In this document: positions 47,936 through 61,045 of the stretch, piece by piece
How the letters are laid out: each line of letters begins with the position of its first letter
Position numbering within the stretch: position 1 is the stretch's first letter
Source of the DNA: Hofstenia miamia
Lineage: Eukaryota; Xenacoelomorpha; Acoela; Hofsteniidae
Direction: 5' to 3'
Assembly (NCBI GenBank): GCA_900660155.1
Contig: CABFPE010000147.1
Coordinates: 889,564-953,563, forward strand
DNA: 64,000 nucleotides
Made by a program: the position numbers and the translations under genes
The notes under the pieces: generated by a model
The model's input: the letters and a program-made list of their open reading frames with translations, nothing else
Told to the model about the DNA's origin: nothing
The model's database searches: none

Positions 47936-50600
47936 CTTTATTTCCCGTATCATAAATAAATACATGATAAAAAGGAAAGAAAAATTTACAAAATAAAGTA
48001 ACGCTAAATTGGTGATGGTAGAGATTTATAAGTCATGAATCGACTGGCAACTGCCACAAATGCGTTGAACCTTACCGAAGTTCGGCAATATATTGTATTT
48101 GATGACCCTCTTCGCTTCTCCTAATAGTTAGTGTCCTCAGTGATTAGAATGTGATGCTAAGCGTGTTTCGGATTTTCTTACAATTCTCGATACAAAAGAA
48201 GCAAACTCGTTTTGAATTGTGGTAATAACAATGTTAAGTGTCCATTGCTTGGGTAAATTCAACATCCTTGAAATGTGTTTCAGAGATCTTTTCAGCCTGT
48301 CTTTCTGCTTTTAGTTTATATGATAAATCCAAGCAACCGAAGCATATGTAAGATGTGTATTTGCGAGCTACTGTGTTTAGAAATCTAGCGACATATGCTA
48401 TTGTGTTAGAGACGAAGTAAATTGTCTTCAGCAGGTCAGACATATGCTTACTGAAGGAAAGTTTCTCATCGATAGCTATCCCCAAATATTTATAACTCGA
48501 CACGCGGATTGGTGGAACGTTCTTGAGTGAAAGTTCATGTTCAACTCCAAATTTTTAGAGCTTTAGATTTTTAAAGATTTGTTTCTAAAGACGATTTCTT
48601 TGGCTTTATCTTGGTTGTTTATGAGATTCATGCGATCAAATTGATAAGTTAATTTGTTCAAAAATTGCTGAGCTTTATCTAAATTTTCCTCTGGATTCAA
48701 TGCCTTAACAGTAGCTACGGCTACGAAGGTGTTATCATCAGAACATCGTATCAAAAGTTGGCGACTGTATTAGTCGAGTTTTGGACAACTTGTTTCATAT
48801 TTAAACTGATTTCATTAGTATAATTTATGAACAACAACGGCGAATTCGTACCTCTCTGAGAAATACCGACCAATATGTCCTGTTCTTTAGAGGAACTGCT
48901 ATCAAATGCTAAAACCTCTGCTTCCAATCCGAAAGATAGGTGGATAGCCAGAACCTAAACCATTTATCGCCTGATCGTAAGTTATCCTTAAATATTCTGT
49001 TCAATACGCTTGGTAATACAGTGTTGAAAGCTGAGCTGAAGCCCAAAGAGACTAGCCTGACCACTGATGTATCGCAGTCATCCAGATGAAAATCGATGCT
49101 ATTTAGTAACACAGCTATGGCGTCAGTAGTAGATAAGACAGGCTGATATGCAAATTGATATCCATTTGAAGAGTTTCAAAAAGTCTCAAGAAGTATGAAT
49201 AAAATAAGTGTTTCAAAACAGCGATCAACCTCAGTCCTAACCTGTGGATTTTTGATAATAGATGCGATTGTGGCGATAGAAATACACGAAATGCTACGTG
49301 GTAAAAATCTTGGACTTACCGAAATAATCTGAAGTTCCTGGTCCTCATGATTTATACTAGAGGCAAGCCGCAGCTCATGTATAGCCCATTTCTGCTAATG
49401 TACGTCATCAACCCGCCACCAGCATCATAAGAACGATTTTGTTGAAAAAGGTAGAAGTCATCAAGATCGATGGACAAATCTTGTGGAATCCTCCCCAATT
49501 TTACTCTCCTGTTGAGCAACAAAAGAGAGGTTATGATGATATTCAATAAATTTCTGAGACTGAAAGAACTTCGATCTTATTCCATTAATATTATGACAGT
49601 ATCAATAGGGAATGGTAAATGCCGAAGAATCAACTTTATCACATACTTTTTTTCTAAGTTCATAGTACTGTTCATAGTTCTGTTTTTTGCTGTAACGTAG
49701 TCAATCAAAATCAACCAATTTGTCTTCTTGGAAGAGTTGAAGGTTTCTTATTTTTAAGATTCCTTTACTTATGTTGTTGTTTGTTATCGATTAATATCTC
49801 TTTTTCAGAACTTTCTGTTCAGTTTTCCGATCTTTCTTGCCCAAATCTGGAGAAAGAAATACATTTTCTTCTGCATAATTTCTTAATTTTTTTGCAGATG
49901 CCACCAGTGTTCTTACTGTCTATTCTGATTTGAACTTAACAACGACCATGCGGGGAGACTTCCGGTCCGTGCTATACTTCCCAATGCGTCAAATATCTGT
50001 CAGTGTTTCATTGATATCTAGGTGCTGCAAAAAATTTTCAACGTTTTCCTTTTTTTTCGAAATACGTTCAGGTCAGTCTTTCTCTGTCGGTTCTTTGAAA
50101 CCGCTTATTCGCACACAATATCGGTAATCACCTGATAATACCTGTCTATCAGAGGTAGAGACTGCATAAATCCAGCGTTGTTTAGCCAAAGTTTCATCTG
50201 ATTTCTTAACAACTGCCCTGATTTCATTTAACTTTTCCTTTATATCCTTATGCAACTAAGAAATTTCTTCTTTGATTGTTTCAGAATATTTTTCCCTAGC
50301 ATCTATTTGATCTTGATTGCGTTTGTTAATCAAAGATGTCACCTTCTGTTGTTCACCAGAATTAGTAGTGTCAAAAGCAGTTGTACTGTATTTAGATTGC
50401 ATATCAAGTATGATCATAATTAAGTCATCCTTCTTCATTTGTTTAACATAGCATCAGTATAACCCATCAGAGAATCTGGTCCTGGATTTTGCTCTAAATT
50501 ACCTGAACAAGCGGTCATCCATTTAGAGTATGAATCAAAAGCGATTACTATTAATACCATATTTAAACCTGTGACTTTCCAGCGTATTAGACGAAACCTC
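47936..50600 (-). mobile_element. near full-length but decayed LINE (family B) with ORF1 and ORF2 remains
   Basis: From high to low coordinate on the minus strand: a short N-terminal frame from 50560 with a 2A-like motif; ORF1 remains (MKKDDLIMIILDMQSKYST from 50438, RISGFKEP near 50080-50100, then DIRRIGKYSTDRKSPRMVV and KKLRNYAEENVFLSPDLGKK near 49840-49980), the usual pattern of CR1/L2-type ORF1 proteins; endonuclease remains (KLGRIPQDLSIDLDDFYLFQ, GGGLMTYIS, 49352-49500); reverse transcriptase remains (VSLGFSSAFNTVLPSVLNRI 48990-49060, SDDNTFVAVA 48720-48750, YKYLGIAIDEKLSFSKHM 48440-48500). Stops, shifts and internal losses are many. At about 2.7 kb plus tail it is shorter than a complete element. 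Confidence 0.82.
50477..50560 (-). other. 2A-like peptide at the N-terminus of LINE ORF1
   Basis: An ATG at 50558-50560 opens MVLIVIAF..., and 20 codons later comes CSGNLEQNPGP (GNLEQNPGP at 50477-50503). The consensus of 2A ribosome-skipping peptides is D-V/I-E-x-N-P-G-P, and such motifs are known near the N-terminus of ORF1 in several non-LTR retrotransposons. Here the first Asp of the consensus is Asn (AAT for GAT), so activity is doubtful. The frame stops soon after, and the main ORF1 frame lies one shift away. Confidence 0.6.
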
Positions 50601-51190
50601 CACCATCACCACCAAACACAAACTCCAGTGATACCATTACGCTTAACTTAGTACCATTTAGAGAGATGAATTTCTTCAATGCATCAACAATTTTGCCATT
50701 GCATGTTTTGCATAGTAGTGATGAACTTGTAATGTTTGTCATAGCGTAATCGGAGAGATTTAATCAAAATATTTACAAATTTTCGGTAGGCCAGTAGATA
50801 CATTTTGCATTTCAAAATCTCGAATAAGATTTTTTTTTGATATACAATAGAAGCTATTTCGATGATAGAAAACTAAAAATTCATTAACAAGTCTTTCAGC
50901 ATCAAGAAATGGCAGCTGAGTCGCAAAGTTTAATAATTCTAAAAAAACCAAATTTGCATGTGAATCTAGTATCCAGTTCAGTACATATAATGCAGGGGAG
51001 GGAGAACTCAGTTCTTCTTTTCAAAAACGATCTAGACATAATTTTAAATTTTCGATCTCTTTTATGAATATTGCGATAATATATAAATAAGCGTTTTATA
51101 ATCATTATTGAAAAAAATATTTACAATCCCATTCACAATTTTCTTGGACCGCATTTGATATAAGGTCAATTATTTCATAAATAATATCAA
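50601..51190. other. left-arm inverted duplication DNA beside the LINE
   Basis: From about 50920 to 51190 the sequence is homologous, reversed, to about 57040-56610. The shared words include GTACATATAATGCAGGGG, TCGATCTCTTTTATGAATAT and TCACAATTTTCTTG. 50601-50760 has a short minus-strand stretch with LLCKTCNGKIVDALKK, perhaps the 5' part of the LINE. Confidence 0.6.
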
Positions 51191-53150
51191 TTACATTTTA
51201 TGAGGTCTTGCGTACTTTTAATCGTTTTTAGAATTAGAAATTACACGCATATGAAAATACAAAATCTATATATATAACTAACTCGAATAGAAAGTGGGAC
51301 CCCCCTAATCAAGCCATTTCTTAAGTTTGCTTATGTTATAATTAGATAGGTCTTAGTTTAAGAAAAATTTTGATGTAGCATGACATTAACTTGACCTTGA
51401 CATTTAACTAATTTGTCAAAAAATGTCCAGAAAAGGGCAATTTTAAAGGAATGATATCAGCAAAATGTGCATATATCGCTCAAAAATTCTTTTGTTACTT
51501 GAATCCATAACCCTTCTTCTAGGTCCTGAACTAGGATCTAAGCTTAATAATGTTTAGTTATATATTTATGAGCATTTTTAATAGCTGCTAAGTTTTTTTG
51601 CAAAGATTTCTATTTCTTGTGACATTGATTTTCACGGCAAACTTGGATATAATTACTTTCCTTAGAGCATTGTTCAGAACCTAAGTAATACATCTGGAAC
51701 ATACCATGAAAAAAATCAGCATAATCCATTAAAAATCTTTAGAGTAATCATTTTCTGAATCTTTCAAAATTCAAAAAAAATTATTTTGAGAAAATCACAT
51801 TTTTATAAAAGATTCTTCTGGTTTGACTTTTCTGGTATCAAAAGTTTTATCTCTATCAAGATTGCATGTGCTTTTCTGCCTTCCAAAAGTTAGTCAAGAC
51901 CAGCAAAACAAAGCGTTTATCTTGTTCCATCCAATTAACCACATAAATTTAAATAGATGTTAAACCAAAATTTCTAAAAATATTTAACATTGCTTGATGG
52001 TGAATTATGGTAAAAGGTAATTGGGAAAAGTAGATATCTTACCAATACATTTATGGCTATAACAAAATGTTGATATTTTTTTGAAATTTGAACTTTGATT
52101 AGGGGGGTCACATCGTAATAAATATGTGACTTCAGTACATTTAGCACTAAGGTTTTCAATTACGTGTTCAAATGCATTTCTAATATTCTCAAGATTATCT
52201 TGAATAAAATCGGAAGTTTCATGACACATACTAAACCTCTTCTCTTCGATAAGAAACTGAGATACACAATCGAGATAGAGAAGAAGTTCCTTATTGAAAG
52301 ATAAATCCTTTGAAAGCAGTACAAAAAAAAGAAAACATTGTACATGTAATACATGCGGTGAGAATTGTTAAATTTTAGCTTGTGCATCACCTAAATGTCC
52401 GGATTATACAGAAGCTACATATGAGTTTTTCTTGCAATCAAAGAAGTTTTTAAGCAATTGTTAGCAACTGACTAAGTTTCAACTGGAAATTTTTTACTGT
52501 TTACATTGCAAAAAATTATTGAATGTAACCTCATTTACAGTTATTAGGATAACTAACGATAACGTAATTGAATTTTTTATGTTTTGCTGCATTTATTCAA
52601 AGACTCAAGGTATTAAATACTTTTAGTAAAACCTGGAAAAATTTTTTCAAGATATGCTGCTAAAATATAGCAGAACTCCATGATTATACTCGTTTGAAAA
52701 ATTTTCATTCTCTTTTCTGTGAATTTTCAATTTCATCACAACCTCTAAATAGTAAATTAAATTTTGCCAAACAACCACTGATATCAATAAATCTCTTTAG
52801 AATTTACATATCTAAGACATTAGCAAATGCTCTATCAAGATTGCATGTGCTTTTCTGCCTTCCAAAAGTTAGTCAAGACCAGCAAAACAAAGCGTTTATC
52901 TTGTTCCATCCAATTAACCACATAAATTTAGATAGATGTTTAAACCAATATCAAATTTAAAAATATTTATCATTGCTTGATGGTGAATGATGGTAAAAGG
53001 TACTTAGGATACATGAGTGAATATCAAATTTAAAAATATTTAACATTACTTGATGCTGAATGATGGTAAAAGGTACTTAGGATACATGAGTGAATATCAA
53101 ATTTAAAGAAGAGATTTCTAATAAATTCTAAATTTGAAACTTGATATAAA
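51190..53150. other. unclassified central DNA with direct and inverted repeats
   Basis: A block of about 160 bp (CTATCAAGATTGCATGTGCT ... ) occurs at about 51853-52013 and again at about 52829-52990. A 67-bp unit is then tandemly repeated at about 52971-53105 (GGTACTTAGGATACATGAGT). GACCCCCCTAATCAA at about 51298-51313 has a perfect reverse complement at about 52095-52110. The minus strand is open from about 52370 to 52005 and includes DLSFNKELLLYLDCVSQFL, then NAFEHVIENLSAKC. It could be one exon of an unknown gene or element. Confidence 0.4.
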
Positions 53151-55984
53151 AGTGGACAATTTTTGTGTAATAGCGTAAATTGTATTGGAATCAAATGCAA
53201 TTCACTAGGATCATGTACATTGTGATTTGGTAGCTTATCAATAAGTAATCACTGCCTGGCGATTTGCAGTAAAATTAACAAAAATGAGGCTGCAAACACA
53301 CTTCTCCACAGACCAAGATTTAATGCAACAAATCATTTTAAGCAACCAAATTAAAGAATTAGCTATTGTACACATCTATGCACCTTTTGGAGTGATTTGC
53401 TTCCTTGAAAATGACAAAAATCACCTTCAAATATAATGAGGCCATTAACAATAAACAATCATCTTTCTGCATTTAAAAATTTATGATTTGACCTCATAAA
53501 AATCATCGAATATAGAAATACAGAAGCAGAAATGTGGCTCTAACCTTTCTACTTTGAGATAAAATATTTCTAGAAATTTAAATTACTTCTTTGCTTTGAT
53601 AAAATATTTCTAGAAATTTAAATTACTTCTTTGCTTTTGAAAACCTTTAATTGTTTGATGAACGCTTTTTTTATTGCCAAGCAAATTTGATGGGAATTTT
53701 TTATATTCTTTGTATTGTATATTTGGACAAAAATTTACACTAATTCCCTACTTGGAAGAGGATTTATTGCTACTTTTCGTATTTTGTACTGCAAATCGCC
53801 AAGCCGTGATTAAAGACACTAATCGATTTTTTTGTTGGTGAAATATATGTGAGAATATCAAGTTCAGCGAAACTAAATGGCTTGCAAACTTAGCCTTAAT
53901 TAAGGCTGAGAGGAATTATATTTAACGCGTTCCATCTTTCCACGTTAACGCATTCATATACGTTAATTTCCATGCAGTGGTAAATGTAACAAAAGAAAAA
54001 TAGCTTATGCAATAGAACGGACCTTTCGACTTCGAGCATAAATTAAAAGGATTTAATTTCATAATTATGATTTTTGCATTGCAAAGAAACAAATACACCT
54101 TAATCTGAATGAGCACATTTTGTAAATCTGACTTTTAAGAAAAATCTGTTAGTAGCTCGTTTTTGTGAAAGTATTACGACAACATTTTGTGGGCTAATTA
54201 GCCATATAAGTGTAACTGTATTATTAATAGAATTTTCTTAAGAAATTTCGTAATTTTCTAAAGTGCTATATCTTAAGCCTCCAACAAAATGTTCAAGGTT
54301 TTCATACAGCAAGTATTGAACCGCGGGCTTGCATACAATACACAGCCTACTTTTAAATAATGTACCGATCAATATTTTAGGAAAGATACTACGTTATCAG
54401 TATTTTTCGGAATTTTCATAATTTAGCGGTATTGGTTTCAGTATTGCTATACCACCAGGCTCTAGAAACATTAAACAGGTCATTTCGTTTTTTTTGAACA
54501 ATCAGTAATGAACTAGTTATTCTAGGCAGTATTATGTAACAATATCTATAGAATTAAACATCCAATCAAATTCTTTTTGATTATAACGTTTTGAATTAGT
54601 AATTGAGGTGTTGATTATAATCTTCCCAGTGATAGAAAAACACAATTCCTATTAAACTTAATTGATGAATAAGCAAGTTGCCGTGCATCAAAATAATGCT
54701 CGTCTGAACGCAATTTCATCAAATTGAGGTACATCAAAAAGACGCTCGTCTGAACGCTCCCAAATTTTGACTGATGCATCAAAAAAGCATGCATCAAAAA
54801 GATGCTCGTCTGAACGCATTTTCATCAAAAGATGCAGTGTGCGACGGGATTAGCTGAACCTTAACTTAGCAATTAACTTAACTTAACGGCACTGTGCGAC
54901 GAGGGTAAAATAATATAATGTGATTTAGGAATACGTAGCATTGGGTTCTTCAATTAAAAATAGACATTTTGATAGTAAAAAAATAGTGAGCAGAGAAGGC
55001 TTTATTTCAAATTTACAATTAACTACTACTATTGCAATGATTCTTGAAGTTCTTCGCAAAAACTTTAATATTTATATTTATGCACATTAGAGGCTAGTTT
55101 TTTAAGAAAACTTTTATTCAAGACGAACAGAGATATTTTGTAAAAAATTTTTTTTTATCTTTCAAAATCAATTCTAATTATTAGAAGAACCTGCTTATTT
55201 GAAAGACATAATTATCAAAATAAATTGTAATATAACTAAAATTAAAATAACTGTTTGATCACATATTGCTTGTATTATGAAAATAAAGAACAATTGTAGC
55301 AGCAGTGTTGGTTATTGTCAACCAGGCTAAGTTGCTTTCGTTCTTAGTTTAGTATTTTGAAATATTTAGTCATCAATTTTGTATATAAGATCAACATTTG
55401 CTTATTGTAAATGGGCAACAGATTTAGTTTGGCGAAGGAGTTTTAAATATTTAGAGTTCTTTGGTTTGTTATGCAATCTAGTTGGTGATGCGCCATCACC
55501 AGCTAATATCACACAGTTTGTTAAGATATTCAATAACAAATTACAGTTTTATTAGTAATACTATAATACTAAGATACATAATATTTTCATTATTTGTTTC
55601 CACTCATGTTGTTGCTTAATTTTATATACTTGAACAAATTATACTTCATTTTTCAAAATTATGGTTTCATTTTGAGGATAGTTGTCTGCTATATACCTTT
55701 TCGCTCCAAAAACTATTGTTAAACTGTAAGTTCAATCGCTGTACAACGACTCAATATCATACTTACAAAAAATATCTTCACATGACAGGCATTTATGAAT
55801 CAGCTTAATGACTTTTGGTTCCTAGTTCTTAGTCAAAGACCATCTAAGTAAGTACGAAAGGTCTATCATCTGAAAAAAATTATGCCAACTTAAGAGGGGT
55901 ATGTTAAAATGTTGTTTGTATTACAGATATTTATCAATCTATGAAGGTTTACTTATATCAATATAAAATATATAGCTCAAGTCA
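53150..55984. other. central AT-rich DNA of the inverted duplication
   Basis: No gene was recognised. A 40-bp exact tandem pair lies at 53558-53637 (GATAAAATATTTCTAGAAAT...). A small array at 54684-54830 repeats GCATCAAAAAGATGCTCGTC plus TGAACGC three times and is followed by TGTGCGACGGG and TGTGCGACGAGGG (54838-54904). That may be the end of an unidentified element. Confidence 0.4.
54684..54905. repeat. short array of three related 30-60 bp units
   Basis: Units with RATGCTCGTCTGAACGC and ATCAAAA lie near 54684, 54731 and 54789. CAGTGTGCGACGGG at about 54835 and CACTGTGCGACGAGGG at about 54890 close the array on the right. The units are diverged from each other. Confidence 0.55.
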
Positions 55985-56480
55985 AAAAAGTGGCCACATT
56001 ATAAACACATTTTTGATAACAAACGAAAGACAAATGGAGTTTTATAAAATATATTTGAAAATATAATAGCCTCAGCTTGTAACCTGGTGACAAAGTTATT
56101 TGACAAGTTTGCCATGCAAAGCGTGACACGCAGATAAACGTCTTGAAACTGAATCCATTAAACGGACTCTAACTTCTTGAGTTATTTGGAGTTGCGATTC
56201 AAGGATGTAACTCTGTAATTTTTTCAGATCCTTCAGAATCTGCCACATGTTCTCTATGGGTACTAGATCTGGTGAATGTAGTGGCCATATAACTTGAATA
56301 TTATAATTGGTAAATAATTATTTTGTCGATTTTGAGGATTCTAAGATCCATGAATCGGAGCATAAGCAGGTTGCGTGTGGTACAAATTCCTCGAGTATTT
56401 GGCAATATTTTGAACTATTAATTAATATAGTGTGAAAACTAATGATAGTTAAATTTTGAAAAGTGGCCAGTTTTTTACTA
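55985..56480 (-). mobile_element. Tc1-like transposon remnant
   Basis: On the minus strand, IWPLHSPDLVPIENMWQILK (about 56232-56292) is the block with the last catalytic residue (Glu in IEN) of a Tc1-type transposase. About 60 more residues follow to the stop at about 56098. AAAAAGTGGCCACATTATAA at about 55986 and AAAAGTGGCCAGTTTTTTAC at about 56459 carry the same GTGGCCA core found near Tc1-type ends. They lie in direct rather than inverted order, so the true ends are uncertain. The N-terminal two thirds are missing. Confidence 0.7.
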
Positions 56481-56609
56481 TATGGCAAATATTGGTTTTA
56501 CTCGACATAAATTTGGCATTTTATAGGAATTATTCATGAAAATCGTGAGCGAATTTGAAACTAATTCCTTAGACAAGAAACTGTAAATAATCGCAAATCA
56601 AATTATAAT

Positions 56610-57500
56610 GTGAATAACTTATGAAATAATTGACGTTATATCAAGAAAATTGTGAGTAGGGTTTTAAATTTTTTTCCAAAAATGATTATAGAACGCTAAT
56701 TGACTTGCAAATAATACAAAATCACATCATATTTACAAGTTAATGCAATGATTTTTGAGGGTCTTTACAAACACTTAAATGCTTGCATTGAGTGGTTTAA
56801 GAATCCTTATATTCAAGAGAAGCAGAAAAGTTTTTGAAAAACATGTTTTCTAACGAAAACCATTTCAAGTTTATTACAATATTCATAAAAGAGATCGAGA
56901 ATTTGAAATAATATCTAGATAGTTTTTGAAAAGAATAACGGACTTCTCCCGCCCCTAAATCGGCCCCTGCATTATATGTACTCAAATGAATACTAGATTC
57001 ACATCTATGCATATTTGGTATTTTAGAATTATTTATCTTCAAAATAGGTTTTTGGTAGAACATAGCTTAGTACAATGACGCAAAAGGTATGACTAGTTTA
57101 TACGCACTTCTCTTTCAGTAAAAAAATTCGCATACATTTTACTTATATAAATAAAAATAATTAAATATGCAATTGTAAGCGAATAAAAAGTAGACATGCT
57201 TCTGTATTTGTTTCCAAAATATTCGAAATGGTTTGTCGTTAATGTATATGCTTAATCAATCAAATGAACTCTTTATTTAAGATTTGCAAATTGTACAAAT
57301 TTCAAAACTTGGGCAATTGCAAAAATTTTGCAAACTTATTTACCAGGGTTCTTTGCCATAAATTTTGCTTTTTTGCATAAATCTGTAAACACAAAAAATG
57401 GGATGGAAAATGATCAAAAAAGTATTGATATTTTATCTACATTAACTTTGTTTATAACAATTAAGAATCAATTCATTGATGTTATCGGCCATACGCATGT
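56610..57500. other. right-arm inverted duplication DNA
   Basis: Reversed, this stretch is homologous to left-arm pieces: 56610-57040 matches about 51190-50920, and 57240-57500 matches about 46330-46067. The LINE pair of the left arm (46438-50600) has no counterpart here; only about 200 bases lie between the two matched pieces. Confidence 0.7.
57336..57382 (-). other. possible small terminal exon conserved between the arms (right)
   Basis: Counterpart of 46184-46230: after TTTACAG on the minus strand, 47 bases code for LCKKAKFMAKNPGK and a stop. It lies about 480 bases after the end of cysteine-rich gene B. Confidence 0.25.
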
Positions 57501-57861
57501 TTTTGCAAACATTGATTCAATTACTTATGTGGAATAGCATTTCCTTAGTCAAGCACTTTTCTCTATTTATTGGAAAGGTTCTAATTTTTACATGTAATTA
57601 TTAACATAAGAAGGCTTTTTATGAAATGCTGGGTTTTAATTTTAATATTATGTGAAATAGATAAGTTCCAAAAATTTGTAAAATATATTTTGCTAAACAT
57701 ATCATTGTAACTTAAAGAACATCTCGGACAATTTCCCTAATTGCATGCAGAAAAAGGCAGCAACCCAAAACTTTCAAGCATTTATTTTATGATTTCACGT
57801 AATTGAATAATGCGTCGTTAGAATAAACATATTGAATAATATGAAGCCAATAACCGTTTGA

Positions 57862-60988
<3,127 letters not shown>

Positions 60989-61030
60989 GCTGTTAAGAAC
61001 ACAAATGAACGGGTGTTAAATGGAGACGTT

Positions 61031-61037
61031 TTATATA
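61031..61037 (-). promoter_or_regulatory. TATA box of cysteine-rich gene B
   Basis: The minus strand reads CTATATAAAACG, with the TATA ending 43 bases before the ATG at 60988, the same spacing as in gene A. ATAAAATGAAACG lies just upstream, as in A. Confidence 0.65.
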
Positions 61038-61045
61038 GACGTTTC

